The translations under genes and the position numbers were made by a program. 64,000 bases of DNA, taken from Oikopleura dioica (lineage: Eukaryota; Chordata; Appendicularia; Copelata; Oikopleuridae). This document shows, in pieces, positions 11,715 through 23,658 of the stretch. The DNA is taken from assembly GCA_907165135.1 (NCBI GenBank), contig OU015567.1, forward strand, positions 13,645,001 through 13,709,000, read 5' to 3'. How positions within the stretch are numbered: position 1 is the first letter of the stretch; every line of letters begins with the position of its first letter. Under the pieces are notes generated by a model that was not told the DNA's origin, searched no databases, and worked only from the letters and a program-made list of their open reading frames with translations.

Positions 11715-12577
11715 TCAATTAGTTTCATCTTTATTCATTTTCAAAGCAATATTTGAAACGGGATCATTTGATTTGGAACAGTCAGAAGAAGGTTTGATTG
11801 AAGAGCTAGAACTTTGCAACTTGACGGGGAAGCTGCCGTTTTTGAGCATATTTTCGGAGATGTTCGACGGCAGGTAGCACATGATTTTTCTTTTCGTTTC
11901 TGTTTCGGGTTTCAAGCTTGAATCGACCGGTTTATTTAGCGGCGGTTTTCTGCGCTTGCTCCCTGCTCGCTTGGAATTGGCAGAAGGGGAGTCAGATCTT
12001 TTCTAAATACAGGTTTTTATCTATCCTTCATCATCATAGATCTTACTTGTGCACTTTTCTCCTCAGCATCTAAATTCGCCGTCAATCCTACGAGGAACTC
12101 GAGTTTTTGGCTTGCCGTATCGGAGCAATTCTCATCATCGATTTTCGCAAGTAGCACTTCCAACAAAGCCGCACTCAGATTAACATTATCCCCGACATTG
12201 CTAGCAAGCTGCTGGCAAGCCCCTTCTTCTTCAATACCAAGAGTTGGTTCTTCAGTTTCTTTGTTGGTACTTTCTTCCCAAAAGATGCTGCATTGCACGC
12301 CTGCTTTATTAATGAGGAAATTCCATTTAGGTGGCTGGCTTTGCTCCGTATCGATTTTATCAAAATGAGACTGAACATCGGCGTTATTACAGCTCAAGTT
12401 AAAACTCGAAAATTCATCATTTCGATTGAAATTCTATCAGTGTTTGATTAACTCATTTATTCTAACACATAATTTCTCATGAAATAAAATTATAAATAAA
12501 AAACTTACCCAAAAAGCCATCGGAAGTCTCTGAGCCAGTTCTAGCATTCTCATCAAATCAATTTGACTTTCCGCCAT
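11715..12577 (-). CDS. Unrecognised Ser/Lys-rich protein, first gene of minus-strand run
   Basis: Not recognised. Exon 1 reads MAESQIDLMRMLELAQRLPM then AFW and a GTAAGT donor. Exon 2 starts after CTGATAG with NFNRNDEFSSFNLSCNNADV and contains an amphipathic leucine-rich stretch (LSAALLEVLLAKIDDEN..). A third exon is basic and Ser-rich (KRAGSKRRKPPLNK), a plausible nuclear localisation signal, ending KMNKDETN then TGA. No signal peptide or membrane segment is visible. It heads the five-gene minus-strand cluster and is divergent from SMARCAL1 over ~610 bp that should hold the promoter of both. The consistent phase across exons and the operon position support a real gene. Confidence 0.55.
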
Positions 12578-13186
12578 GCTTTCTTTCTTCAACAAGGTCC
12601 TGCTTATCTCTTCTGTTCCAAGGAAGAAAACGGACAGTAGGTTTTGTAAAACAGGCCGGCAGGAGAACAATTTTCCGTTGGAGGGCGCTCGCGGAGGCGA
12701 CCCTCTTTCTCTCTCTCTCTTCCCCAAAGGCATGTCATTCCTTGCCAGTGGATTAGATTGACGTCCAATCGCCCCTCATGGGAACTTGCCGCAGGCGTTC
12801 ACATTATTTTTGCTCTAAAAAGAAAAATTATTTCAAAACGGTTATCACCTAAAATAAGAGTTTCTTACATTCAGGTACAGTTGGCTAAGATGTCATTGAC
12901 TAAAATAATTTTAGTCACTAAAATCTGTAGGGTAATTAATTTTTCTTCCCTATTTTGTATTTCATGTTTCTCTCACTAAACCCGCCAGATATATTCCCGG
13001 TTTTATCAAAAGTTATGTTTTCACAAATTTTTGAGAGGGGCAAATTTGAAAGCTCGATTTGTCGCTGCTGGTCAATAAATTTCGCATCGTCGCTTATTGG
13101 CGGAGCGAGGGAGGATTTCTTTCAATCTTTGAAGAACAAGAGAAACCAGCCTCGATGCTCCCCTTGAAGAAATAGGAGAAAGGAAA
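12578..13186. other. Divergent intergenic region
   Basis: About 610 bp between the minus-strand five-gene run and SMARCAL1. It contains a short CT-rich run (CTCTCTCTCTCTTCC near 12710). No convincing coding frame or TATA box was seen; it is probably the promoter region for both directions. Confidence 0.5.
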
Positions 13187-16100
13187 ATGGGGATTTTCGT
13201 CAAGTTCCAGCCATGTGAGGAATGCGTTTGTCATTTATATTTATTGATATGAGTACTAAAAAATTTATTTACATTCTTTGATAAACGGATAAACAGAAAA
13301 ACTACGCTGTAATCTTCAAGTACAGCCCACAAATCATCTCAGAAATCAAGAAATTCGGAGCAAAATGGGACGGAACTCACAAAGTCTGGATGATAAGCAA
13401 AGTTATGTGTGGCCGACTTGTCAACTGGCTTCGGCAGAACAATCATAGATTTGAATTCGATCAAAACGAAAAGGTCCTGACCGACAAGACCAACACTGCT
13501 GGAACATCCAAAGCTGCCGGTGACAAAGAAAATCCTGACCAAATTGTCGTTCAAATCATCTTTGTGAAGGGAGAAGAAGGGAGATTCGCTGTTACCTCGG
13601 AAAAGTGGCTCGATAGAGATGCGTACAAATTGTTGATCAACGAAATTTTCAATAAAGTTCGACTCCCGAACGGGCAGCCAGCCGGCTCATATTCAGAAAG
13701 ATGGAGATTCTGGACCTTTCCGTTAGAGGTTTACCACGATTTCATGAATACTTACAAATCAGCGAACATCGCGAAATTGACTGTGAATCCTTTTCCTCCC
13801 CAAGTCACTCGATACCTCCGTCCGAAAACGACAGAAGAAGCCCCTATTACTCCAAATGTTCCAGAAATGCTACTGAAAGCACTTTACCCATTCCAGCGAG
13901 AAGGACTCGAAGAAATAATTCGAAGAAAGGGAAAAGCCATTCTTGCTGATGAAATGGGCCTTGGAAAGACAATTCAAGCTCTGGCAGCAGCGGCTCATTA
14001 TCGAAAAGACTGGCCACTGTTGATCGTTTCCCCAAGCTCAGTTAAGTTCAACTGGCTCGTCGAAATGAACCACTGGATTGGCGAAATCGTCAACAAGGAC
14101 AACATTCAGGTTCTTTACACAGGCAAAGATGTAGAGAAGATTCGCAACAACTTGAAAGTAGTTATTACGAGTTACGAAATGACAACTAAGATCGTCGATA
14201 AAAACAAACACATGACCGACGTTTCAATCTTTTCAGAAGATCAAGTTAGAAGACCCCGGTTCGGGATGGTCATTTTGGACGAAAGTCACTACATCAAATC
14301 GGCAACGGCCAAACGAGCTCAATCCACTAAATGTAAGAGTTCAGTAAATAAAAGTGGTTTTTTAATCTTTTCCAGTACTTTGCAACGGAGCAGCTCGAGT
14401 TCTGTGCCTTTCTGGAACCCCAGCGCTTGCGAAACCGATCGAGCTTCATTCCCAAATCGAAGTTGTCAAAAAAGACCTCTTTCCCAATCGTCACTCATTT
14501 GGCGTGCGATACTGCGCTGCTATCAAAACTAGATATGGATGGAACTATTCTGGCTCCGACAATCTCCCGGAGCTCTCGTTGATTCTTTCAAAGACGATCA
14601 TGATCCGTCGATTGAAAAGCCAAGTGCTCAAAGATCTCCCGCCGAAATTGAGAAAGGTCATTTACATGAAAGTTCCAGAGTCGCGGGAGATGCAAAAGTG
14701 TTACAAAATCTTCGAAGGAATTCAAAAGATTCCCTCGGGCATCACCAAGGCAGATTTCAAACCTGGCGAGTTCGAAAAATTGTCCGACAAGTTCAAAGAA
14801 GCTGATGATTCTCCACTGACGATTTGGAATAAATGGTATTCTGCCACTGGAGACGCGAAGATCAAGTCAATCAGCGGTAAGTTCTTCCTTTTATTTCTCG
14901 ATAAAACAAGTTTCGTAGAATATCTGATTGAAAAGCTCGAAAATGAAAACGAAAAAATCCTCGTCTTTGCTCATCATCGCTCTGTAATCGACAGTTTAGA
15001 GCAGAATCTCTCCCCAAAGATAAAAGGAAATCTCATCAAAATCACTGGCTCGACTAGATCTGACGATAGAACGATGTTTGTTGAAAAATTCCAAAACGAT
15101 GAAAATGTAAAATGTGCCCTCCTGTCAATCACCGCTGTAAATATGGGTAAATCTTCAAGATGAAGTCGATTTGGTAAAAATTTTCTTGCAGGCGTGACTC
15201 TCACAAAAGCCTCGACAGTGGTCTTCGCCGAGCTTCATTACACACCTGGTGTGATGGTCCAGGCAGAGGATCGAGCGCACAGAATCGGGCGCGAGTCAGA
15301 TGTCAATATCGAATATTTGATTGCCAAGAACACGGCCGACGAGTGGATCTGGAGGAATGGGTGTTCATTTTGTTTTTTGAGAATTCTCTAGAATATCTCT
15401 AGAATAGGGCCAAATGTTTGCTGTCGTCAGTTCAGTTGTTCAGTAGTAGACTTCCGTCATGCGAGAACGAAGGAACCGCAGGTCGCGCCGGACTTCAGGT
15501 AAGATTAACCGACTTCCTTCTCAAAATTCTAGCAATTGTTTAGGCCGCGACAATCACTCGCGAAATCGACGTGAATCAAAAACATATTACACCGAAGCGT
15601 CCACAGATGAGACAGAGTACAGTTCAACAGAATATGACACAGAATACACTACTTACGAGTCATCCAGAGAAGTTCGCAGATCAAGCTCACGCCAGTCATT
15701 ACAAAGAACCCCTTCAAGCGCCCATCGAAACCGAAGAAGGTAGGAGCACAAGAAAAAATTGTATCTATCACCATTCAGGAGCGGTTATGGATCGGATAGA
15801 CCAACGCCAAAAGCGCGGAGAAGGCTGAGTTACTCCGACAAGCGTCGTCCTTATCCATCAGGAAATATTGACTATCAAGAATTTGACGAAAACGAGCCTT
15901 GTGTAAAGCGACCGATTTTGACAGAGAAAACACGAATGATTATTCGAAGAGTAGCTCTCGGTAAGCTAATCTTCATCATTTAACCTCCCTAACTCTCGCC
16001 CATCTTCAGCCGTTCTTACAGCTACAGTCGCCGTCTGCATCGTTTGCCTTCTATCTCAATGGAAACGCGCTTATGACAAGCGTCGGAACGCGACTTGGAT

Positions 16101-16773
16101 CGAAAAATCCGAATTCTGGACGGACTACTTCTACAATCAATTCTCTTGCTCTGGTATTGGTATCGCGTCTGTCATTGTTGCATTGATCTTTGTGTGAATA
16201 CTCATTAATAAACTATTTATTTTATTTTTAATAAAAAGTGACTTTTTTTCTTTAAAAAATTGGAAATGAACACCCTTGAAAGTTTGATCCAAAAGAAGTT
16301 AGAAACGCTCAAAGGAGCCGGCTTAGGAAACTCAGCGGTGGAGGAGAAGCATGAGAACCTCAAGCAGGAGGACGAAAATGATGAAGAAAATGACGGATTT
16401 GATGATGACGATGAATTCGATGATATTGTCGCAGAGCTTGATAATGAAGCTAGCTCTGTTCCAGCGCCGGCTCCATCGAACAAGGAATGATTTCAAATTT
16501 GCTTTATTGCGAGAATATAGCGCATCTGATCAGTTTTGAATCCTCTAAAAGCGAAAAAGTGACTCTTCGAACATTCCCGATGCAAAGAAAAAGCTAAGAC
16601 AAAACGAAGCCATTCCAAGTTCAGACACTTGTCAAAATAGTTCAACCGCAGACCAAGAAGTTACAGAGTCCCTGAGCCAGTGTCGAGTTGAAGAAAATTC
16701 CGATAACGAGTTTGAGATAACCGAACCGAAAGATGATACTTTCGATGAAGATCTGCCATCGGATTTTGAATAA
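13187..16773 (+). CDS. smarcal1: SMARCAL1 annealing helicase
   Basis: SNF2-family ATP-driven annealing helicase that rewinds RPA-coated forks (family knowledge). Two HARP domains are visible (around [20 protein letters not shown] and [15 protein letters not shown]), then [23 protein letters not shown] entry, Walker [16 protein letters not shown] box ([12 protein letters not shown]), [52 protein letters not shown], and helicase C-terminal motifs [34 protein letters not shown] and [10 protein letters not shown]. The frame reaches NTADEWIW at 15354 and resumes at 16283 with [14 protein letters not shown] (human W-PLIQEKIKVLAEAGL), so a ~930 bp intron holding another gene separates them. An acidic C-terminal exon ends at TAA 16771-16773. 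The human N-terminal RPA-binding helix is not seen. The first exon (MGIFVKFQP) and its junction near 13214-13297 are not resolved in frame. Confidence 0.85.
15355..16282 (+). other. Large host intron of SMARCAL1 containing a nested gene
   Basis: Cutting at GAATGG (15355) and joining at 16283 gives WIW-S-LIQKK, the same spacing as human SMARCAL1. A canonical GT five bases further in (15360) is also in frame and adds two residues (RNG in place of S). Both options use the same AAAG acceptor at 16279-16282. Typical introns here are 40-110 bp. Confidence 0.65.
15459..16197 (+). CDS. Unrecognised Arg/Ser-rich protein with C-terminal membrane segments, nested in SMARCAL1 intron
   Basis: Not recognised. 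Starts [11 protein letters not shown]. Short introns follow and exons read [16 protein letters not shown], a Thr/Glu/Tyr-rich repeat-like stretch ([20 protein letters not shown]) and [18 protein letters not shown] hydrophobic segment [16 protein letters not shown] is followed by [15 protein letters not shown] and a second hydrophobic C-terminus ([14 protein letters not shown]). The topology suggests a small two-TM protein with a basic cytosolic N-terminus and a possible N-glycosylation site (NAT) in the loop; this is inference. It lies wholly within a SMARCAL1 intron on the same strand, so it needs its own promoter or comes from processing of the SMARCAL1 transcript. Confidence 0.5.
16485..16551 (+). 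other. Candidate GA-AG intron in SMARCAL1 3' end
   Basis: Joining AACAAG to CGAAAAAGTGAC removes a TGA and gives [18 protein letters not shown], continuing to an acidic C-terminus with TAA at 16771. The donor would be GAATGA. A weaker GT option at 16458 (GTTCCA) is also in frame, so the non-canonical reading is not proven. Confidence 0.4.
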
Positions 16774-16900
16774 TTTTTCATGGTTGCTAAACCGATTTTT
16801 TCCTGCCACATTACTGATAACAAACTTCACATTTTGATAATTGAAAAGTATTTAATAAAACATCAATTGATATCGATATTTTTCAGATGATAGTTTGTAA

Positions 16901-19900
16901 ATGGAAGATTTCAGTATACATTCAGTCGTAAAGAATTATAATCATGAAGAAATTTGTAGCAATATCACGCCTCTCTTGTCGCCCGCTAGAATTTCAGTAA
17001 TTGGGTACAATCCGCAGCTGAAATGCGCACTCTTATGCTCCAAATATCACTATCATGTGTTGAACCTTGCGAAGAGTGTTGGAGGAAACGAAGCCTACAA
17101 GTTTTCTGATAGGTACCACTAATTTTTACCTTCCTTTGACTCCGACTTGGGGCCTTATTTCTAAGCAATCTAAGTGTTGCTTCAGTGATGTTTGCCGTCG
17201 CGAAAGAACGACGAATTTCGAGCACAAGTTCGACCCTTCCGTTGTCAAATTCAGTAATGAAAAATACTCTGGTCTTTTTGCCACGCTGTGCAAAACTGAA
17301 ATGATTGAAGTCAATCAACTAGTGCCGACATTGAACGAGGAAACTCTGACTCAAAGTTATTCTGTTAGAAGGCTTCTGGCAGAAAATAATCGGCCGATTT
17401 CCCACTCGAGATATGTTAATGACATCGCTTGGTCCAATAAGGGGAATAAGTTGGCTTCAGTTTGCAAGGATTCAAATTTAAAAGTCTGGAGCGTTACTGA
17501 AGACTCGATCAAGCTAGTGAATCGATTCAATACTGTCAGTCAAGCTTCTTTTGTTAGATGGGATACAAAAGTAGGTACTTATGAAAGAAAGATATTTAAA
17601 ATTCTGTCTCTAGGAAAACAACAGACTCGCGACAACAATCGATCGTCAGCTTAAATTTTGGGATCTTCGACAACTGCGCCAAGCATGCGAGTGGTTTTAC
17701 ATGGATGATCAGCGAGCCAACAACATCGCCAAATCCATCGATATTAACGAAAACTATGTTCTATCTTTGATGACCCAAGGAGGCGCGGCGAACAAGCCCG
17801 TTCTCTGTGTCCATGATCGTAGACGCCCGTTGGAAGGTGACACGAGTAAGCGAACGAAAAAGATGAAGCTTTTCTCGACTACTGTTCCTGGCGCGCGGGA
17901 GGCAAGATTCTCTGCCGATGGAAAACATGTGTTGGTTTTGGTCGACGATGGTCGAGATTCCGAAACGACCTTTGCTCACGTGCCAATGGGTCGATCATCG
18001 GCAAACAGTCAATACAGAAGCAGCTCGATAAAAATATTCAGCATCGATGGCCCGCAGCAATCAGCAAATCATAATATTCCGAAACAACCGATTTCTTCCA
18101 TCTCCTCGCAAAGTATGATCATCAATTGGCAACAGATTGTGAATGGAGGTGATGATGGAGATTCTCGCATTATCGGATTCACCAAAGAACTCGATGCTGT
18201 TGATAGAGTCCACCAAATAAACTTCCATCGGTGGAAATACAAACTGACAGATGACGACGACGAAGATATGTTCAAAGATTTTCAAGCCACTTCTGATCTT
18301 GGCAATGAAACGCTTCACGAAAACTCTGAGAATCCTGACAAATCTACAGTTCTTGACGCGTTGCTGAGAGATCTGGAAGGAGAAGTGACATTGATAAGGA
18401 AAAACAATCAGTATGGAATTCAAATCTCCAAAGAAATTGGAGAGGGTGCTGTTGTTGTTAAATTCACAACGAACACGCACGTCAAAGTTTCCCTTCTTGT
18501 GCCAGAAGGTTATCCAAAAAGTGCGATGCCTTCTTTACTTTCTGCAGCGGTCCCCGCTTACACCGCTGATGAGCAAATTGAATTCAAAAAGGATCTCGAG
18601 CAGACGATCAGGATGAAAACTGGGAAATTTGTTTTGGAATCGATTTATATAAAACTATCGGAAGTGGTCCGATCGCTGAGGAACTCAAACTCGGAATCTG
18701 TTGTCTCTGTCAGAAGCGAAGCTCTGAAAGTACCAACAGCGTCTGTGCCTGTTCGACCTGGTCCAGGCCCGACTTTTTCAAAGCATGAAATGAAGAATGC
18801 TCCTTTCCCTGCTCGGTGTGGGACATGCTGGTGTTCAGATAAACTCGTAGTCTGGGCGAATAAGAAAGTTTCTTTTCCGTCCGAATTACCGATCATTCCA
18901 AGCCAGAGTTTCAACATAAAAAGGCATTCAGTCACAGCTGAACACGGCAGAGCCGCGCAAATGCAGGGATTTACGTATCAGTACTTCTTCAATCTCGCCC
19001 AACCGAAGCTTGGAGAATCTACTGATCATTCCCCGAGATCAAGAGTGCCGTATTTGAGAAACATCGGTCTCACACGACAAGGATCAATCGACGGAAGACA
19101 AGTTCAGAATCTTCAAAAATATCCTCCTCTTCGAGTTGAGCTCCACTCAATTGCCCCTCTCACGAATCTGTCCCGTGTTCTTGCGGAGAGATACTCGATT
19201 CCAACAATTTCTGAGAACATGGCGATTATTCAGCCGTCTGAAATCTACAGACTAGATGATGTGTTTCGAATAGAATTGGTCAAGCGCAATTTAGCCGTGG
19301 CTAAGGCCCATATCAAGAGCATCAGCGATGAGTCTTTTGGCTACAGCGTTATTGTCTGGTCGACACTGCGCACCATTCTCCAGTATTGGCAGAATTTCAT
19401 TGAGAAATCAGCTGCTTTGCAGGAAGAAAACTTGTTCAACTTCAAATTTCACTGGCTGCCAAATGCGAGAATGATTATTGAAAAAATAATTCTAACCGGC
19501 GACAAGAAAATTGAAACACAAACCTTGGCAATCCTTGCTTCTTATTTATCTTCCGTCCCGTATTTCGAAGATAACTGGACTCAAGAAATAAATCAAAAGT
19601 CGCTCATTTCGCTATTGAAGCTCTCTCCACCAACTGTGCAAATATTGCACACGCATGTCCAGCAGTACTCAAGAATTCTCGACAGCTGGAAGATGTTTTT
19701 CGAAAGAACAAAGCTTGTTAAGTCTATGTTTGCAGAAACCATGATCCAAAGCCATTTAACCGACAAAGTAAATTGAAATCCCAATGACTTTCTGATAATT
19801 AAAATGAATTTAGTCACGTTTGTCTCCCGCATCTAAAGAAATGAAGTCTTCCCGAAGCTTCCACGACCGAGAACGACAAAATAAAAAGATCACCAAGTAA

Positions 19901-20512
19901 GATATATTTCGATTCAGTATTGTCTGTGTTGTAAATAATCCAAAACAAGAAACAACTTCAATAGTTCACCATTGGTGTCAAAGCTTACCCGGCTTATTTC
20001 TTCGGGCAGCCCAGACTTGGGAAAAAGACGTCGAAGCAGGTTATTCGGTCTTGAGTAAATAGACGGTATTCGAACTAAAAACAGCATGCTCCATCCCATA
20101 ACAGCCGTTTTCCAGTCATATACCTGGTATTCCTCTGTATATGACTTTACCTGTCGCTAGACTAATGCTATCTCCACTGTTCGTGCCCTCTCTAGCATCA
20201 TTTTTCAGGCTGCTTGGTATGAATCCACCGATCGAAAACATAGAAGACTCACACTGCCAATGCGAAAGATGCAACAAGTGTAATTTACTCGCAAATATCA
20301 AATGCACAATTTGCAGGTAGTGTAAAGATAGTGTTCTCAGGGCTAATATGATTTCTAGGCAAGATATTCTTGGGCTAAGTTGGTGCTGCGTCAAATGCAA
20401 TCACAACAGTCACATTGCCTGTCAAGAACAGTGGTTCGATCAGCGCGAACGATGTCCAAACCAAGCCTGCTTTTGCGAATGTAAAACTATTCTCGACGAT
20501 GACAGCATCTAA
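16901..20512 (+). CDS. wdr59: WDR59 (GATOR2 subunit)
   Basis: Lysosome-associated nutrient-sensing regulator of mTORC1 as part of GATOR2 (family knowledge). Order seen: N-terminal WD40 blades (VNDIAWSNKGNKLASVCKDS, LKVWSV; ATTIDRQLKFWDLRQ); an RWD domain around ALLRDLEGEVTLI..VKVSLLVPEGYPKSAMP; the FPARCGTCWCSDKLVVWANK strand (human FPRTSGARFCGAGYLVYF); a helical region; and a C-terminal zinc ribbon/RING-like domain (CQCERCNKCNLLANIKCTICR, CCVKCNHNSHIACQEQWF, CPNQACFCEC) ending TAA at 20510-20512. The human C-terminus has the same Cys/His layout including the H..W..EWF core. It starts 127 bp after the SMARCAL1 stop with TTTTTCAG 14-15 nt before the ATG, so the two may share an operon. Exons between 19900 and 20210 are only roughly placed. 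Confidence 0.88.
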
Positions 20513-20681
20513 TATCTTCATGTTCAAATTCTTCCTTCCTCCTCAGTTCAAATAAAAAAATTGAAAATCAAAAGCTTGTGTATTTTATTTTACAGAAACA
20601 CCGATCACAAGTTAGCAACGTTCGTCCGTCTTATCACATTTCTTTGCCCAAGTTCAATAGTATGCGAAAATTACGACAAGA

Positions 20682-21195
20682 TCAGACCTTGAGTAGATTT
20701 TGAACTTGCCTTTCGCCAGTGAGGAGGCCAGTCTCTTCATCCTCGTCTAAGGAGATTCGTCTAAAGCTCGCAATCGAGAGGAAATGTAAACCCATCACCG
20801 ATACTTACCGTGCGCGCGTTTTCCTCTTCTTCGGGCTGCATTTGCTTCGATTTCCTTCCTCGTCCTTTTCGAGAATAATTAATCACTCATTCCATCTATG
20901 AATACCTTGGTATCCTGCATTTGAAAAGACAGCATAGAGAGATGATAACCACGAGCACAGCTCCCATGATCATTCCCGCTACATGCCATACTCGCAAATT
21001 CCCAATGACAATTTGCTCCACAAACGGTCTCTCTTCCATGCTCTTTATTTCAACAAAGCTCTCTCCACTTCCATGCTCATTTTCGTCTGCCAACGAGTGT
21101 GTACTAATAATCGAGGATCCGCCTAAGTGATGGACCATTTTTCGATAATTTGATTGCCTCGTTCTACTTGAACCCGGATCAAGTAAAAAGGACAC
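20682..21195 (-). CDS. tmie: TMIE (transmembrane inner ear protein) homologue
   Basis: Single-pass protein. In vertebrates TMIE is a subunit of the hair-cell mechanotransduction channel with TMC1/2 (family knowledge). Exon 1 starts MSFLLDPGSSRTRQSNY; its end RVWHVAGMIMGAVLVVIIS followed by [11 protein letters not shown] closely matches the human [29 protein letters not shown]. Exon 2, after TCTCGAAAAG, continues TRKEIEANAARRRGKRAH (human TRKEIEARYLQRKAAK), exactly the conserved juxtamembrane motif. A short acidic exon (DEDEETGLLTGERQVQN) ends in TGA at 20682-20684. About 155 aa. No N-terminal signal peptide was evident and the Lys-rich vertebrate tail is missing. It is convergent with WDR59 and divergent from DCAF11. 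Confidence 0.87.
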
Positions 21196-21647
21196 TTCAG
21201 ATTAAATTAAAAAGTAGAGTGGTCTTTCCTGTTCAGAACTTGCTTCGTCTAGCATGATTAGGAGATTCCCTTGCCAGTAAAATTCAGACTTGCAAGAAGG
21301 ACTACATTGATTGACAAAAGTCAATATCCATTTATCGATATCCCTCTATTAAACCTTAGTTGTAATCATCTGGCTTATCTATCATGAAATACCGATTATT
21401 ATGTTGACCTTGACATTCAGTTTAAACTAGAAAATTTCTAGTAGAAATAGAGATTTGGGCACAAAATGACAGTAGCCAAACATCTCCCCGGGGCCATTGG
21501 CTCCGAACGTTCGCGAATATCGCGCCAGAGTTTTGACTAATCTTGTGGCTGTTACGTAACGCAGTCAGCGAGCGCATAAAATTATTCTGAGAAAGTGGCA
21601 GGATTTTTTTCAGAAGAAGGTAGTTATCGTTTGGGCGCGTTAAAAAT
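21196..21647. other. Divergent promoter region TMIE / DCAF11
   Basis: About 450 bp without coding signal. A short polypyrimidine run ending TTTTTTTCAG (21604-21613) precedes the DCAF11 ATG by ~35 bp and could be a trans-splice acceptor. No TATA box stands out. Confidence 0.4.
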
Positions 21648-23658
21648 ATGGATAGTGGATCTGATGATAGAGAAGATGATCGAATGGAAGATGATTATCA
21701 AACTGACAGCGAATGGACGACTGAATCAGATTCTAGCAACGAAGACGGTGTGATTGAGGCAGGAGAAGACGAAGAAGTCAGGGAAAGATATGAAAGAGAG
21801 AATAGAAGACTCGCTCGCTCGGAGTCCAGTAATTCTGGAGCCAGTAGCGCCAGTGCTCAGGAGGTAATGATTTTGAGAATAAATTGGTACACGTTGTCAG
21901 ATTATTGATTTTCTTCAAAGTAAAAAAATCAAATCAGTGAAGCTTAAAAACGGCTATCGTTAAACTACCGACGAATAAGATTTCGGAATAAACAAGATCC
22001 CCGTCCATTCAACCGCCCCGAAGCCAATAAATTCCGCTTTTAGGAATCCCAGCTTTCCGCTCTACAACTCGCACGGATTCTTTACAGACGGCAACATATT
22101 TTCAACGAAGGATTGCCGCGAGAAGGCGAAATGGAAGACATCGTTAATCCAACAATATCAACAGCTAAAGCAATGATTCTCCGAAATCGATTTAAATCCA
22201 GAGCTCCGAAAGCCCACAACCGCTCTTGGATCCGTTCTCACCTCGACTCTCGAAATTATAATTCGAAGAAGCTTCGAGCAAGCCATTGTGCATCCATCAT
22301 TCCAAATTTCTGCAAAACAGAGCCAGTTCAACACAGATACCGAGTCTTCTCCGGGTCTTGGACGCCAAGTGGCAAATTTTTCGTCACCGCCAGTCAGAAA
22401 GAACAAAACCAAGTGGACATTTACGATGCGAATCGCCTGACAAACGAGGAGTCCGACGAGGACGCCGATCCTAAAGCCGCTATTATCAAAAAGATCAACA
22501 TAGAAGACGTCGGCTGGGCGATTATCGATCTAGCAATTTCCTCTGATTCGAAATACGGCGCCGTCACAAGTTGGTGTAACAATATCTCCGTCTTTCGCAT
22601 CGACAACGATAGAACAGACAGAAGCGTGCACAACATTCCCCTGCCCGTCAACAACCACAGCTTCTATTCCGGCCACAGATCGGCCGTTTTCAGCTTGCGC
22701 TACAATTTTAACAGCTCAAAAATGTTCGGAGGTTCCAACAACGGAAGACTGCTGCTGGTTGATATTGGAACGCAAAAAGTAACGAGCGACATGGATCAGA
22801 AGAACGACTATGATATGAATGCCGTGTGCTTTGAAAAGTTCAGCGATAATTTGGCATTCGCTGGAGGTGATAGTGGAATCGTTTCCTGCTGGGACATGCG
22901 TTTGTTTGGAAATAAACGAGAGAAGGGCGTTGTTGGATACTTTGCTGGGCATGCTAATGGAATCGCGTACATCGATACGGCGCATGATGGAAGAACTTTA
23001 CTCACATCAGCAAAAGATCAAGCAATCAAACTCTGGGATATTCGAATGTTTACGAGGTAAAATTTCTCTAGGGTTTTCTCAAGGAGTAAACGCGTATTTT
23101 TAGACCAGAGGCGACGGAGAAATTCACCTCTCAAATCGCAGACGACTACTGGGACTACCGACACGATTATGTTCCCACGAGGCATCAGAATACAGTTGTT
23201 GAAGTGGATGAAGAAGATACTAGTGTGCTCACTTTGAAAGGGCATATTTTGCTGCAGACTTTGATCCGAGCGAAGTTTTCACCTCAATACACGAACAACA
23301 GGTATTTTGGAGCTTTGAGAGACTTCGCTCACAAGAAATCTTTAGATACATCTACTCTGGCGATTACAGAGGCGGATATAATCTGTGGGATCTGCATTCA
23401 AAAGAACTCAATGTCCAAAAATTCACATCTGATTATTTCAACTGTCACAATAAATGCAACTTGGTGAGAGACGTCGATTGGCATCCACATCTTCCCGTTT
23501 TAGCGGCTTCTAGGTACTTTTTTCTACTTTTCTTTCTCGACAATTTTTGTTTTAGCTGGAATGGAAGTGTTACATTCTGGACGCGAAAGCCGTCAAATTA
23601 CGAAGCCTTATTTTGCGAAGCTCTTAATAATGATTCCCAGGATTTGCTAACTCTTTAA
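21648..23658 (+). CDS. dcaf11: DCAF11 (WDR23), CUL4-DDB1 substrate receptor
   Basis: WD40 substrate receptor of CRL4, in animals known to control NRF2/SKN-1 stability (family knowledge). Acidic N-terminus (MDSGSDDREDDRMEDDYQ). Exon 2 gives SQLSALQLARILYRRQ, typical of the family before the propeller. Blades include VFSGSWTPSGKFFVTASQ, FSLRYNFNSSKMFGGSNN, FAGGDSGIVSCWDMR, LLTSAKDQAIKLWDIR (human SNSKDQTIKLWDIR), YWDYRHDYVP (human NWDYRWQQVP), LKGHILLQTLIRAKFSP (human YRGHGVLHTLIRCRFSP) and VRDVDWHPHLPVLAASSWNG. A 42 bp intron at 23301-23342 restores YIYSG. Stop at 23656-23658. SHOC2 follows after 183 bp. Confidence 0.92.
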
